Source: CAYQTL01 sp964420405 | GTDB lineage: Bacteria > Acidobacteriota > Thermoanaerobaculia > Thermoanaerobaculales > Sulfomarinibacteraceae | Assembly (NCBI GenBank): GCA_964420405.1 | Contig: CAYQTL010000015.1 | Location: 1-64,000, forward strand | Length of the DNA: 64,000 nucleotides | Reading direction: 5' to 3' | In this document: piece after piece, positions 9,479-20,020 of the stretch | How the letters are laid out: each line of letters begins with the position of its first letter | Numbering within the stretch: position 1 is the stretch's first letter | Notes under the pieces: model-generated | Seen by the model: only the letters and a program-made list of their open reading frames with translations | The model's database searches: none | Told to the model about the DNA's origin: nothing | Made by a program: the position numbers and the translations under genes

Positions 9479-11800
9479 TCAGCCGGGAGCGCGGTGGGGG
9501 GCGGCGACGAAGCACGCGGCGAACTCCTCCCGCATGCGGATCGCTTCGAGGGGGACGGTGGTACCGGAGGTCTCCCGGCGCAACGACTCGTACAGGCCCG
9601 CCAGGTCGAACCGGTTGCGCAGCACCCACAGCTCGAGCGGCTCCTCGTCGGAGAAGTCGGGCGCCCGGATCGGAACCTCGAGCGAGTGGACGAGGACGTC
9701 GTCGCTTGCCCGGTACTCGCCGAAGATCCACCGCCGGGCGCCGCCGGGCTCGAGGTAGGTCATCACCACCAGGCGTTCGTCGACGCTGTCCGGCGCGGGC
9801 GCCCCGTCGTGGTCGGCGCCGTTGGCGGCGAGCCGCCGCAGCAGCGCGGCGAGGCTCCCCGCCGGCCCCTCGCGGACGGCGTCGGCGGGAATGGTGTCCC
9901 ACACGCCGACCTCGACCAGCTCGAGCGGCTCGAGCCCCTTGAGGCGGGCCAGCCCGAGCAGCCGCAGGCCGGCCGCGAGGCCGTCGGGTCGGCCGGGCTC
10001 CAGGGGCAGCAGCGCCCACGCCAGGCCGTCGCGGCGGACCAGCGCGACGGCCTCGCCGGCGCGCTCCCGTTCCAGCTCGGCGAGGAACGGCAGCGTCATG
10101 ACGATGCCCTCGTTCACCAGCTCGCCCCGGCCGTCGATGGTCGCGGCGTACTCCCGCCGGTCGCCCGCGTCGCCGCCGGCGCGGGCCTCGAGCAGCGGGG
10201 CGAGGAATCCGTCGACGTCAGCCGGGGCGTACCCCGCGTGGATCAGGAACTCGGCGATCTGCTGCACCTCGCGGGTGCTCTTGCCGGTCGTCAGCCGCAC
10301 CAGCTCCACCACGCCGTGGCCGAAGAACTCGAAGTGGACGCGGCCTCTGGAGTGGTCGAGCATGGGCAGCAGGCTGTAGGCGCCGAAGTTCATCGCCATC
10401 CGGATGCCGCGGTCGAACGGAAACCCCCGCCGGCGCAGCTCGTGGTACGCGCGCTGGATCTCGCACGCTGCGGCGAGCACCCGCGACGCCCGCCGGGAGG
10501 AGTAGAACGCGCCGTCGCCGAGGAACTTCTCGAAGTTGAGCCGCCGTCGCCGGCGGATCTCCTCGAGGCCGCCGTGGAGCACGTACATGAACCGCAGCGC
10601 CTGCTCCTCGGCACGCCGTCCGCCCTTGCGGACGGTCTCCAGCAGAGCGGTGAAGTTGGACAGGTCGTAGACCAGGCCGAAGCGGCGCACGGTCGAGTCG
10701 ACGATTCCGGGCGATGCGTAGTCGAACGGCCGGGTCGAGTCCGCGATAGGGGTCGCGGAGGACGCTCCGGACAGGACCAGGTGTCCGTCCTGGCGGGTCA
10801 TGGTCAGCACCCTGCGCCGCAGGGTCGACACCAGCTCGAGGGCCTTCAGGCGACGGCCGAGGTCCGCCAGCAGCTCGACGTGGGCGGCCGACAGCTCGAG
10901 CCGGTCCAGCAGGCCGGCGCCCCGCAGCGCCTCGAGCAGGGCCGGCTGGAGCACGGCGTGGGGCCCGTCGAGGGCGACGCGGGAGCCGCACGCCTGCCAC
11001 AGCAGCTCCGCGAGGGCCGGCTGACGTCCGACCAGCTCGCGCAGCCGCCGGGCGCCGTGCTCGGCGGCCGCCGCCAGCATCGCCGGGTCGACGCGGTGGT
11101 GGCTGCGGATGTAGCCGTCGAGCAACCGCAGCTCCGACGGCGCGCGGGTCTCCGCCAGCAGCAGCTGGTCGTGGCAGACCATCGCCAGCAGCGGGGGCAG
11201 GCGCGGGACCAGCGGCGACTCCACCAGCCGCTTGACGCCGTCGAGGGCGGCCACCGCCGAGCGCTGGATCAGGTCGGCCACGACCGCGGCCACCGACTGC
11301 CGCAGCTCGTCGGTGCGGGCCCGGTCGGCGACCGTGTCGGACAGCTGCACCAGCCGTCCCACCTGGCCGAGCCCGCGCGCCGTGTCGGCCGAGTGGAACA
11401 GCAGGAACACCTCGACCAGGCCGCGGCCGTAGTCGTTGACGAGGGCGTTCTCGATCACCGAGGCCACCCCCCGCTGGTAGCGCCGGCGCTGCGCCATGAC
11501 GGTGTCGCGCTCCAGCGGCCGGCGGTCCGTGGGCAGGCGGGCGCGGGTCTCCAGGGCGATCAGGCGGTCCAGCTCCTGACGCAGCCGCTCGACGCCGTCG
11601 GACAGCAGCACCGGGTAGCCCCAGCTGAGGATCCGCTGCTCGTCGCGGCCGTAGATCGGGTACGGCGGCGGCAGGGTCTGCTCGAGGTCGGGGAACAGCC
11701 GACGCCAGCCGCCGGCGACCTCCTCCGGGGTGAGGTAGGCGGGCTGCGGGAGCAGCTCGCCGAGGACGTGCCCGAACGGATCGTCGGCGGGGATCGGCAC
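9479..11800 (-). CDS. Large protein with class III nucleotidyl cyclase-like domain
   Basis: 773 aa, no signal peptide or clear membrane segment. About 1-360 is a helical region I do not recognise. About 375-560 resembles a class III adenylate/guanylate cyclase: VYDLSNFT carries the first metal Asp (379), and KFLGDGAF carries Lys425 and the second metal Asp (429). It is followed by an RRGFPFDRGIRMAMNFG strand and a FGHGVVELVRLT segment matching the family's G..VN.AARL. About 560-773 is unassigned. Start GTG 11800 is preferred over ATG 11809 because the TACAAT box overlaps that ATG and lies 7 nt before the GTG. It is divergent from a cNMP-binding protein, which supports a nucleotide-signalling role. 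Cyclase activity is inferred only. Confidence 0.6.
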   Translation of the reverse strand: MPIPADDPFGHVLGELLPQPAYLTPEEVAGGWRRLFPDLEQTLPPPYPIYGRDEQRILSWGYPVLLSDGVERLRQELDRLIALETRARLPTDRRPLERDTVMAQRRRYQRGVASVIENALVNDYGRGLVEVFLLFHSADTARGLGQVGRLVQLSDTVADRARTDELRQSVAAVVADLIQRSAVAALDGVKRLVESPLVPRLPPLLAMVCHDQLLLAETRAPSELRLLDGYIRSHHRVDPAMLAAAAEHGARRLRELVGRQPALAELLWQACGSRVALDGPHAVLQPALLEALRGAGLLDRLELSAAHVELLADLGRRLKALELVSTLRRRVLTMTRQDGHLVLSGASSATPIADSTRPFDYASPGIVDSTVRRFGLVYDLSNFTALLETVRKGGRRAEEQALRFMYVLHGGLEEIRRRRRLNFEKFLGDGAFYSSRRASRVLAAACEIQRAYHELRRRGFPFDRGIRMAMNFGAYSLLPMLDHSRGRVHFEFFGHGVVELVRLTTGKSTREVQQIAEFLIHAGYAPADVDGFLAPLLEARAGGDAGDRREYAATIDGRGELVNEGIVMTLPFLAELERERAGEAVALVRRDGLAWALLPLEPGRPDGLAAGLRLLGLARLKGLEPLELVEVGVWDTIPADAVREGPAGSLAALLRRLAANGADHDGAPAPDSVDERLVVMTYLEPGGARRWIFGEYRASDDVLVHSLEVPIRAPDFSDEEPLELWVLRNRFDLAGLYESLRRETSGTTVPLEAIRMREEFAACFVAAPHRAPG

Positions 11801-11807
11801 GGCCGAC

Positions 11808-11813
11808 ATTGTA
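11808..11813 (-). promoter_or_regulatory. -10 box TACAAT of the cyclase-like gene (leaderless type)
   Basis: Minus-strand TACAAT overlaps the upstream ATG and is followed by 7 nt and GTG 11800. This favours GTG 11800 as the true start. Confidence 0.5.
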
Positions 11814-11837
11814 GGCGCACCCGCCGCGAGGCTGCGC

Positions 11838-11843
11838 TACCCT
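11838..11843 (+). promoter_or_regulatory. -10 box TACCCT of the cNMP-binding gene (leaderless type)
   Basis: TACCCT ends 7 nt before ATG 11851. Together with the opposite box at 11808-11813 it forms a very compact divergent promoter pair. Confidence 0.45.
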
Positions 11844-11850
11844 GGCGGCC

Positions 11851-12840
11851 ATGAGACCGGAGCATCTCGAGGCGGCGCTCGGGGACAGCCCGTTCTTCTC
11901 GGGCCTCGGCCAGGAGCAGCGGATCGGGCTCGCCCGCAGCGGCCGGGTGTTCGAGCACGGACCCGAGGATCCGATCTTCCGTCCGGGTGGGGTCGCATCC
12001 GCTCTGGTGCTGGTGCTGGAGGGGGTGGTCGAGATCTCCCGTTCGCCCGAGGGGACGGAGGAGCTCGAGCCGGTCGCCTACGCCGGTCCGGGCGCCACGC
12101 TGGCCGAGAGCAAGGTGATCACAGGCACCCGCTTCAGCGCGCTGGCGCGCTTCCCCGAGGGTGGCCGGACCCTGCAGTGGCCGCGCCCGGTCGTGCTGCG
12201 GGCGCTGCACGGCTCGCGCGACTTCGCCATGCTGTACCTGCACAACCTGGCGCGCCGGCTCGAGGGGACCTTCGCCACCGTCAGCCGTGGCACCAAGCTC
12301 GGCGGCAAGCTCGACCACTTCGACCTGCCGACGATCCTGCAGACCGTCGCGGAGTCGGGTGCGAGCGGTGTACTGGAGGTTCGCGACGCACGGGGCGCCA
12401 GCTTCGGGACCATCGCCGTGTCCGACCGGCTCCTCGGCCCCATGGTGTGCGGCAGGCTGCGCGGTCCGGAGGCCTTCTTCGAGATTCTCGTGACGCCGCC
12501 GGAGCACGGCAGCTTCGACTTCGTGCCGCGAGCGGCCCCGTCGGACGCGGCCGAACGGTACGAGCTGCACGGCCTGCTGTTCGAGTCGGCCCGGGTGCAG
12601 GACGAGTACCGGCGGTTCGCGAGCGAGTCCGACCCGGCCGCGCCGCTGCGGCCGACGACCCGCCAGCCGGAGCGCCGTGGCGAGGTCGACCCGCGGCTGG
12701 CGGAGGAGGTCTGGCAGCTGCTCTCCGCGCGCCCGCGGGGATGGGCCGAGCTGTGCGAGCGGCTCCCGTTCAGCCGCGGTCAGGTCGCCCTGGCGGTGCG
12801 CGACATGCTGAGCGAGGGGCTGCTCGAGCCCGCCGAGTAG
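11851..12840 (+). CDS. Cyclic nucleotide-binding / DUF4388 (PatA-like) protein
   Basis: 329 aa. About 8-140 has the shape of a cNMP-binding beta-barrel (SPFFSGLGQEQRIGL, IFRPGGVASALVLVLEGVVEI, then a helix LARRLEGTFA). About 145-235 matches DUF4388: GGKLDHFDLPTILQTVAESGASGVLEV and GRLRGPEAFFEIL are typical of that domain, which is common in gliding and predatory bacteria. The C-terminal 60 residues form a small winged-helix-like segment (VWQLLSARPRGWAELCERL). The phosphate-binding-cassette Arg is not clearly present, so ligand binding is uncertain. Divergent from the cyclase-like gene across only 50 nt, suggesting maker and sensor of one signal. Confidence 0.7.
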   Translation: MRPEHLEAALGDSPFFSGLGQEQRIGLARSGRVFEHGPEDPIFRPGGVASALVLVLEGVVEISRSPEGTEELEPVAYAGPGATLAESKVITGTRFSALARFPEGGRTLQWPRPVVLRALHGSRDFAMLYLHNLARRLEGTFATVSRGTKLGGKLDHFDLPTILQTVAESGASGVLEVRDARGASFGTIAVSDRLLGPMVCGRLRGPEAFFEILVTPPEHGSFDFVPRAAPSDAAERYELHGLLFESARVQDEYRRFASESDPAAPLRPTTRQPERRGEVDPRLAEEVWQLLSARPRGWAELCERLPFSRGQVALAVRDMLSEGLLEPAE

Positions 12841-12884
12841 GTCGGGGGGCCTCTGTCGGCGGCAGGGGCGGCACTCGGCGGCGG

Positions 12885-12960
12885 CACTCAGGGGGCAGCG
12901 ACAGCGGCGGCCGTGGTTCGCCTCGGTTCCGATCCCGATGGGTCCCGATTGCGGGCCGAG
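12885..12960 (+). repeat. Degenerate copy of the GATCCC-rich intergenic tract
   Basis: Contains CGGTTCCGATCCCGATGGG and GGGGCAGCGACAGCGGC, the same two kinds of tract as the other intergenic copies. It fills the gap before the histidine kinase. Confidence 0.4.
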
Positions 12961-12979
12961 CCGGCCTCGCGACGCCCCG

Positions 12980-12985
12980 TATACT
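12980..12985 (+). promoter_or_regulatory. -10 box TATACT of the PDZ-7TM kinase (leaderless type)
   Basis: TATACT ends 6 nt before GTG 12992. The surrounding CGTATACTCGCC closely matches the rsgA promoter. Confidence 0.6.
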
Positions 12986-12991
12986 CGCCCC

Positions 12992-15639
12992 GTGCGGGTA
13001 CGGCGGTTTCTGCTGGTGGTGGTCGCCGCGCTGACCCTGGTCATCGCGGGTGCGTCCCTGTTCCGCACCGTGCGCAGCTTCTACCAGCTCGACTTCCCGG
13101 TCCGCTGGGTCGCGGGGTGGATCGAGGTCGAGGCCACGCCGGAGGGCTCGAGCGCGCACGATGCGCGGCTCGCACCCGGCGACCGGATCGTCGCGATCGG
13201 CCCGGTGGACGTCAGCCGCCTCGAGGACCCCGTGTTCGTGCTCGCCAGCGGCGACGACCACGAGCTGACCGTGCTGGACCCGGCGGGCGACGCCCGCCGT
13301 GTCGGGTTCCGACCGCCTCCGCCGGACATCAACGAGAGCTACCTGGCGCGGACGACGGTCGGCCTGGTGAGCGTGGTCTGCGCGCTCGTCGCGTTGCTGA
13401 CCACCCGTCGCCGCGAGGCGACCACCTTCATGCTGCTGGCGTGCGCGTCGTTCCTGATCGGCGCGGTGCCCCACCGGACCGCCGCCTCCGAGACCGCGCT
13501 GTACGTGATCCACCGCGGCGCGAGTGCGGCGGTGCCGCTGCTCGTGGTCCGTTTCTTCGCGATCTTTCCAGAGCGGCGCCGCAGCATGCGGGCCTACGAC
13601 GCGGCCACCGTCACGGTGGTGGCGCTGGCGTGCGTGTCGGCCACCGTCCCCGCGATGGAGGCGTGGTGGCAGGTGGCGGCGAGCGTGCTGCGGATCGTGT
13701 TCGGCAGCGCCCTGCTGGCGGGGATCGTGATCCACGTCCGGCGCTGGCTCCAGTCGGCCCGCGACGCCCGCATCCGGCGACAGATCGAGTGGGTCGCCCT
13801 CGGCCTGTTCGTGGGGCTGGTGCCGTACCTCGGCCTCGTGCTGCTCCCGACCTGGCTCGGCATCGCGTTCGACCCCTTCTCCTGGATGGCGGTGCTGCCG
13901 ATCGCCGCGATCCCGATCGGGTTCCTGGCCGCGCTGACCGAGTACCGGCTGTGGGACCTCGAGCCGATCGCCCGCGACTCGGTGTCGGCGACCCTGGTGG
14001 CGGTCGCCGGCGGCTTCATCTTCGTGCTCACCAACCACGCGCTGGTGAGCTACGCACGGGGTCTCGGGCCGCTGCGCAACCTGTTCGCCTTCGCCACCGG
14101 CGTGCTGCTGGTGGTGCTGCTGCAGCCCGTCCGGCAGCGGGTCGAGCGCTTCCTCGACCAGTGGCTGTACCACGGTCGCCCGACGCCGAGATGGCTGTTG
14201 ACCCACTCCGCCCGGGATCTCGCCCGTGCCACCGACCCCCGGGAGCTGCTCCGGCGCCTGACCGAGACCCTGCTGGAGGGCCTCGATTTCGAGCACGCCG
14301 CGACCTACCTCCGCAGCGAGGCGGGCGGCTTCGTGCTCGTCACCGGAACCGGCGGCGGGCTGCCCGAGCATCTTCCCGCCGCCGGCGTCGAAGGCCCGTT
14401 CCCGCGCGATGCCGAGCGCGCCCTGGCGGACGCCGGCTACGCCCTGCGGATCCCGCTCGAGCGCGCGCGGACGGTCCACGGAATCCTCTACCTCGGGTTG
14501 CGGAGGGGGATCTTCCCGCTCGGCTCCGAGGGCCTCGAGGTGGTCGGCGCGTTCGCCACCCAGGCGGCGCTGGCGCTGGAGAGCGCCCGCTACCTGGACG
14601 ACCTGCGCCGCCAGGCCGAGGAGTACCGGATCCTGCACGCCAACACCCAGCGCATCATCGAGTCGTCGGCCGCGGCGATCCTGGTGTGCGACGCCACCGG
14701 CCGGATCCTGTCGGCCAACACGGAGGCGGCCGACGTCTTCGGCCACGAGCCGGCGGCACTGGTCGGCCGGTCCCTCGACGCGCTGGTGGAGCTGCCGGGG
14801 CACTGGGACGGCCGTCTGCCGCTGCACGCCGAGAACGCCGAGGTCTCGACCCGGTCCGACCCCGCCCGCCGGGTGGTGATGGCGGTCTCCGTGCTCGAGC
14901 TGGACAGCGGCAGCTTCAACGGTCGGGTGGTCGTGCTGCAGGACGTGACCGAGCTGCGCCAGCTGCAGGACCGGGTGCGGGAGCAGGAGCGGCTGGCGGC
15001 CCTCGGCCGGCTCGCCTCGGGGCTCGCCCACGAGATCAACACGCCGCTGACCGGCATCGCCTCGTTCGCCCAGATGCTCGGCGACATGACGCCCGCCGAC
15101 GACCCCCGGGCCGGCCTGGTGCGCAAGCTGGTGGACCAGAGCTTCCGGGTGTCGCGGATCATCTCCAACCTGCGTGAGGCGGTGCGCGGCAGCCGGGGCG
15201 AGCAGACGGTGCTGGAGCTCGGCCCGGTGGTCGAGCACGCGGCGCGGGACGCGATCCGCTCGGTGGCGGACGCCGGACGGCTGCGCCTGGTCGCCTCCCC
15301 GCGGCCGGTCTCGGTGTGGGGCGCCCCGGGCGCCGTGGAGCTGGCGGTGAGCAACCTGGTCCGCAACGCCGCCGAGGCGTCACCCGAGGGCTCTGAGGTG
15401 ACGGTGACCGTCGCGGCCGACGGCGAGTGGGGGGAGGTGCGCGTCGACGACCGCGGTCCCGGCGTGCCCGAGGAGCTGCGGGAGCGCGTGTTCGAGCCCT
15501 TCTTCACCACCAAGAACGAGCGCGGCGGCACCGGTCTGGGGCTCGCCATCACCCGTGATATGATCGCCCAGCTCGGCGGCGACGTCCGGATCGACAACCT
15601 CCCAGACGGCGGCGCCCGTGCCACCATCAGGCTGAAACG

Positions 15640-15667
<28 letters not shown>
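12992..15667 (+). CDS. Membrane histidine kinase: TM-PDZ-7TM-GAF-PAS-HisKA-HATPase
   Basis: 891 aa. One N-terminal TM (about 4-22) is followed by a PDZ-like domain (HDARLAPGDRIVAIGPVDV, about 45-105). A block of about eight TM helices spans about 110-380. A GAF-like domain follows (about 395-525), then a PAS domain (about 545-660). The HisKA domain has His680 in LAHEINTPLTG. The ATPase domain shows NLVRNAAEASPEG, DRGPGVP, EPFFTTK and GGTGLGLAI. The GTG start follows the TATACT box. The 3' end overlaps the next gene by 28 nt, so kinase and NtrC-type regulator form a two-component pair. The same PDZ-7TM front end is used by the phosphatase gene at 33577. The signal sensed is unknown. Confidence 0.85.
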
Positions 15668-17025
<1,358 letters not shown>

Positions 17026-17070
17026 CGCCGCCGCGTGCGGGCGGTCACGGCGGCGGCTGGACACGGGACC

Positions 17071-17076
17071 TATATT
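17071..17076 (+). promoter_or_regulatory. -10 box TATATT before the small Cys/His protein gene
   Basis: TATATT lies about 24 nt before the GTG at 17100. Unlike the leaderless promoters it leaves room for the AGAGGAG ribosome site at 17084-17090. Confidence 0.45.
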
Positions 17077-17099
17077 GGTGTCGAGAGGAGCTGTCGGCA

Positions 17100-17342
17100 G
17101 TGGGCGTCGCGTTCGTCGACCGGATGCCGCTCGACGCCGTGGTGGGGTCCCTGCAGGACCGCGAGTTCGTCGCCCGCCACCGTCGGGAGCTGACCCTGCG
17201 CGCCACCGGGATGCACGCCAGCCCGGTGATGCTCGCGGCGAGTGACGACGGCTCCATGTACGCCCGTGCCTGGCGGCGGCACGCCGCCCGCTGCGACGCC
17301 TGCCGGCAGCTGTTCGACTACTTCGGACTGTCCGTCGAGTGA
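17100..17342 (+). CDS. Small protein with HxxxCxxC motif, function unknown
   Basis: 80 aa, soluble. The C-terminal third has RRHAARCDACRQLFDYF, a His-x3-Cys-x2-Cys arrangement like the zinc-binding anti-sigma fold, although no partner sigma factor is adjacent. The start GTG 17100 has AGAGGAG 9 nt upstream and a TATATT box before it. The open frame extends upstream into the NtrC gene only as a shadow. It sits between the response regulator and a PilZ protein, so a regulatory or adaptor role is possible but unproven. Confidence 0.55.
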   Translation: MGVAFVDRMPLDAVVGSLQDREFVARHRRELTLRATGMHASPVMLAASDDGSMYARAWRRHAARCDACRQLFDYFGLSVE

Positions 17343-17373
17343 GCGGTCGCCGCCACCGGCCCCGGGGTTCGAG

Positions 17374-17379
17374 TATCAT
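17374..17379 (+). promoter_or_regulatory. -10 box TATCAT of the PilZ gene (leaderless type)
   Basis: TATCAT ends 6 nt before ATG 17386 and there is no Shine-Dalgarno sequence. Confidence 0.55.
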
Positions 17380-17385
17380 GCGGAC

Positions 17386-18081
17386 ATGGGTGGGCGTGTG
17401 CGGCACGCGCTCCTCGTCGGTCCCCCGGACGGGGTCGTCGAGCGGGCGGCGGCGACCCTGCGGTCGGCGGGGTTCCTGATCCATCGCACGTCCGACGCCG
17501 TGACCTGCCTCGACTCGGTCTACTCGACCATCTACGACCTCGTGATCCTGCGGCCGCCGATCCCGGGGGTCACGATCGCCGACCTCGTGACCTCCCTGCG
17601 CGAGCCCATGTCGCCGTCCCGGCACGCCGGCGTCGCGGTGGTGACCGAGGACGGCGCCGACGACGGCGCCTCCGAGCTGGTGGGTGCCGGCGTCAACCGG
17701 CTGGTGGACCGTGCCGACGGACCCGGCGCCGTGCTGTGCGCCCTCGGGGACCTGCTCGACGTGGCGCCGCGCTACCCGGTGCAGGCCCTGGTCGAGCTGG
17801 AGTCGCGGCGCCCCCGCGACGGCACCCACACCCTGTCGCGGACCCATGACCTGTCGGTGACCGGGATGCTGGTGCTCGGCGCCCACGAGTTCCCGGTCGG
17901 CGCCGACCTCAGGTTCGAGCTCCACCTGCCCGGGGTGGACGACTCGGTCCACGGCGACGGCACCGTCATCCGCCACGCCGACCCCGCCCGCGAGCACGTC
18001 GACGGCGTCGGCATCCGCTTCCTCCACCTCGCCAACGGCAGCCGCGACCGCCTCGCCGACTACCTCATGCAGCGCAGCTGA
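17386..18081 (+). CDS. Receiver-like plus PilZ domain protein
   Basis: 231 aa. About 5-115 has the alternating strand/helix pattern of a response-regulator receiver (HALLVGPPDGVVERAAATL, DLVILRPPIPG) but lacks the paired acidic residues and the canonical phospho-acceptor, so it is probably a pseudo-receiver. About 125-225 is a PilZ domain: THDLSVTGMLV matches DxSxxG, followed by VGADLRFELHLP and GVGIRFLHL. PilZ domains usually bind cyclic-di-GMP through an RxxxR plus DxSxxG signature; here an Arg-rich stretch RRPRDG precedes the motif at about the right distance. Start defined by the leaderless promoter. Confidence 0.75.
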   Translation: MGGRVRHALLVGPPDGVVERAAATLRSAGFLIHRTSDAVTCLDSVYSTIYDLVILRPPIPGVTIADLVTSLREPMSPSRHAGVAVVTEDGADDGASELVGAGVNRLVDRADGPGAVLCALGDLLDVAPRYPVQALVELESRRPRDGTHTLSRTHDLSVTGMLVLGAHEFPVGADLRFELHLPGVDDSVHGDGTVIRHADPAREHVDGVGIRFLHLANGSRDRLADYLMQRS

Positions 18082-18102
18082 GTCCGGTCCGGACGTGCCG
18101 AC

Positions 18103-18122
18103 GGCCCCGGTCGCCCGGGGCC
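18103..18122. terminator. Hairpin terminator between PilZ and mnmA
   Basis: GGCCCCGG and CCGGGGCC form a perfect 8-bp stem with a TCGC loop in the gap between two convergent genes. No T-tract is seen on either side, as expected in such GC-rich DNA. A second weak hairpin, CTTCT-GATG-AGAAG, lies at 18150-18163. Confidence 0.5.
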
Positions 18123-18185
18123 GCCTGCAGGAAGGAGGAGGAGGGTGCGCTTCTGATGAGAAGTACGTCGCAACCCCGCTGCGGG

Positions 18186-19274
18186 TTACACGGCGCCGGG
18201 AGATTCCCCGGCGGTCGGGCGGATCTCGCCGCCGCCGAGGCAGACCTCGCCGTCGTACAGCACCGCGAACTGGCCGGGGGCGATCCCGGCGTCGGTCCCG
18301 GCGAGCCCCACCGCGAGGCCGCCGTCGGCCCGGGCCGTGACCGTGCACCGGAGGCGTCGCTCGCCGTGGCGGACGCGGACCTCGAGATCGTGGCGTCGCG
18401 GCGGTCCGGCGACCCAGTGGGGAGCCGGCAGCAGGAAGCTCTCCCGGGCGTGCTCGGCCAGGCGGTCGCCGTGGACCACCCAGACGACGCCGTCGTCGAC
18501 GTCGGTTCCGACCACGTACCAGGGCCCGCCGGCGAGGCCGAGACCCCGCCGCTGACCGACGGTGTAGAACCAGGTGCCTGGATGCTCGCCGAGGGTGCGG
18601 CCCGACACGCGGTCGCGGATGGGCCCGGGCCGCCGGCCCAGGTGGTGCTCGACGAAGGCGCCGTACGGCACCCGGCCGAGGAAGCAGATCCCCTGGCTGT
18701 CGGGCCGGTCGCGGTTGGGCAGGCCGAGCCGCGTCGCCTCGGCGCGGACCTCGGCCTTGCGCAGCCCGCCGACGGGGAACCGGCAGCGGGCGACCTGGTC
18801 CTGGGTGAGCTGGGACAGGAAGTAGGTCTGGTCCTTGACCGGGTCCACGCCGCACAGCAGCTCGGTGCGGCCGTCCCGCCGGCGGCGGGTCCGCGCGTAG
18901 TGGCCCGTGGCGACCGTGTCCACCGCCCGTCCCCAACGCTCGAGGAACGCCCCGAGCTTGACGCGTCGGTTGCACATCACGTCCGGGCTCGGTGTCCGGC
19001 CGGCGCGCAGCCCCTCGAGGACGTACCCGACCACCCGCTCGAGGTACTCGCGCTGCAGCGACACCACCTCCAGCGGCACCCCGGCCATGGCACAGACCTC
19101 CCGGACGTATGCGAGGTCCTCCTCCCACGGGCACCGCCCGAGGAACGCCAGCTCGTCCTCCAGCCAGATCCGGAGGTAGACCGCCGTGAGGTCGGTCGTC
19201 CCGCTGCGGGCGAGCCGCATCAGCGCGACGGAGGAGTCGACGCCACCGGAGACGAGCGCGACGGTTCCGGCCAT
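18186..19274 (-). CDS. mnmA: tRNA-specific 2-thiouridylase MnmA
   Basis: 362 aa. N-terminal PP-loop SGGVDSSVAL (residues 9-18) for ATP binding, catalytic Cys in MCNRRVKLG (about residue 104), the motif DSQGICFLG carrying the second catalytic Cys (about 201), the D(P)VKDQTYFLSQL motif and the C-terminal beta-barrel. Known role: 2-thiolation of the wobble uridine in tRNA for Lys, Glu and Gln, with sulfur passed along a relay. The ATG start is preceded at 7 nt by a TACCAT box, again a leaderless arrangement. Confidence 0.93.
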   Translation of the reverse strand: MAGTVALVSGGVDSSVALMRLARSGTTDLTAVYLRIWLEDELAFLGRCPWEEDLAYVREVCAMAGVPLEVVSLQREYLERVVGYVLEGLRAGRTPSPDVMCNRRVKLGAFLERWGRAVDTVATGHYARTRRRRDGRTELLCGVDPVKDQTYFLSQLTQDQVARCRFPVGGLRKAEVRAEATRLGLPNRDRPDSQGICFLGRVPYGAFVEHHLGRRPGPIRDRVSGRTLGEHPGTWFYTVGQRRGLGLAGGPWYVVGTDVDDGVVWVVHGDRLAEHARESFLLPAPHWVAGPPRRHDLEVRVRHGERRLRCTVTARADGGLAVGLAGTDAGIAPGQFAVLYDGEVCLGGGEIRPTAGESPGAV

Positions 19275-19281
19275 CGGGGGG

Positions 19282-19287
19282 ATGGTA
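19282..19287 (-). promoter_or_regulatory. -10 box TACCAT of mnmA (leaderless type)
   Basis: Minus-strand TACCAT is followed by 7 nt and then ATG at 19274. Confidence 0.5.
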
Positions 19288-19350
19288 GCGGGTCGGGGCG
19301 CGACGCCGCGTGGCGCCGTGGCGGCTTCGCTGGCGTCGGGCCACGCTTTC

Positions 19351-19386
19351 GTCGGGAACGGGATCGGGAACGGGATCGGGAACGGA
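19351..19386. repeat. Tandem GGGATCGGGAAC repeat
   Basis: Almost three copies of a 12-nt unit (CGGGAACGGGAT) run directly into the stop codon of the zinc-ribbon gene. It is the GATCCC-type module of the dispersed intergenic repeat. Confidence 0.7.
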
Positions 19387-19785
19387 CTAGCGTTGGTACG
19401 TGCGGTGGATCAGGCCCTCGAGGTAGCGGTCGGTGTGGATGCCGTGGTCGGACAGCAGCCCCTCGGCGGAGACCACGAAGGTCGCCTGCTCGCCGGCGAC
19501 GCGCGAGAAGTAGACCCGGTGGACGTCGCCCCGGGACTGCATGTCCAGCGCGCACAGGTCCGGGTTGAGGTCGGACGCGAGGTCGGCGGCGCACACCGGA
19601 CAGCAGAAGGTCCAGCGGCTTCCCGGCTCCATCTCGATCCCCTCGGGCAGCGCCACCCGGTAGTCGCCCGGCTCGGGGTGGAGTCCGGCGAGGAAGCGCT
19701 GGGCACCGTCGTCGGCGCGCAGCACGACGGTCGCGTCGGGGTTGAGCACGGCGCGGCAGTGCGGGCAGCGGTAGGTCCAGTCCAT
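19387..19785 (-). CDS. Small double zinc-ribbon protein, function unknown
   Basis: 132 aa. Two Cys pairs, CPHC near residue 7 and FCCPVC near residue 57, suggest a zinc ribbon. The C-terminal half (HRVYFSRVAGEQATFVVSAEG, then DRYLEGLIHRTYQ) looks like a compact alpha/beta region. The ATG at 19785 was chosen because a purine-rich GGGGGA site precedes it and a TATCCT box lies 18 nt upstream; the longer open frame has an Arg-rich non-protein-like lead. No family name recognised. Convergent with nothing; sits upstream of mnmA in the same direction. Confidence 0.65.
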   Translation of the reverse strand: MDWTYRCPHCRAVLNPDATVVLRADDGAQRFLAGLHPEPGDYRVALPEGIEMEPGSRWTFCCPVCAADLASDLNPDLCALDMQSRGDVHRVYFSRVAGEQATFVVSAEGLLSDHGIHTDRYLEGLIHRTYQR

Positions 19786-19834
19786 GGTCGTCCCCCTGGG
19801 GCCAGGATAGCGGAGGCGGCGGCAGCCGTCTCTG

Positions 19835-19970
19835 GTCCGATCGCGATCCCGGTGCCCACCTCCCCGCGGCCAGACCACGTCGGGCCGCGGCCGGCTCGAG
19901 CCGCGTCCGCGCCCCTGCCGCTGCAGGGCACGGACGCACGGACGCGGAAGCGGGTCGGGGGGCGACCGCG
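19835..19970. repeat. Dispersed intergenic repeat, copy D
   Basis: A degenerate GATCGCGATCCCGG tract is followed 70 nt later by CTGCCGCTGCAGGGCACGG and ACGCACGGACGCGG, closely matching copies B and F. Confidence 0.55.
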
Positions 19971-20020
19971 GTCGCCTGCCGGCTCACTCTGACGCGGTCC
20001 CTGCTCTGGACGCTGCCCCG

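Noticed and set aside
9167..11854. Plus-strand frame of about 895 codons opposite the cyclase-like gene
   Set aside because: Composition is that of an antisense shadow (runs of Gln, Arg and His); the minus strand has the cyclase-like motifs.
19351..19386. Short regular repeats considered as a CRISPR remnant
   Set aside because: The units are tandem and 12 nt long with no spacers; no cas genes are present.
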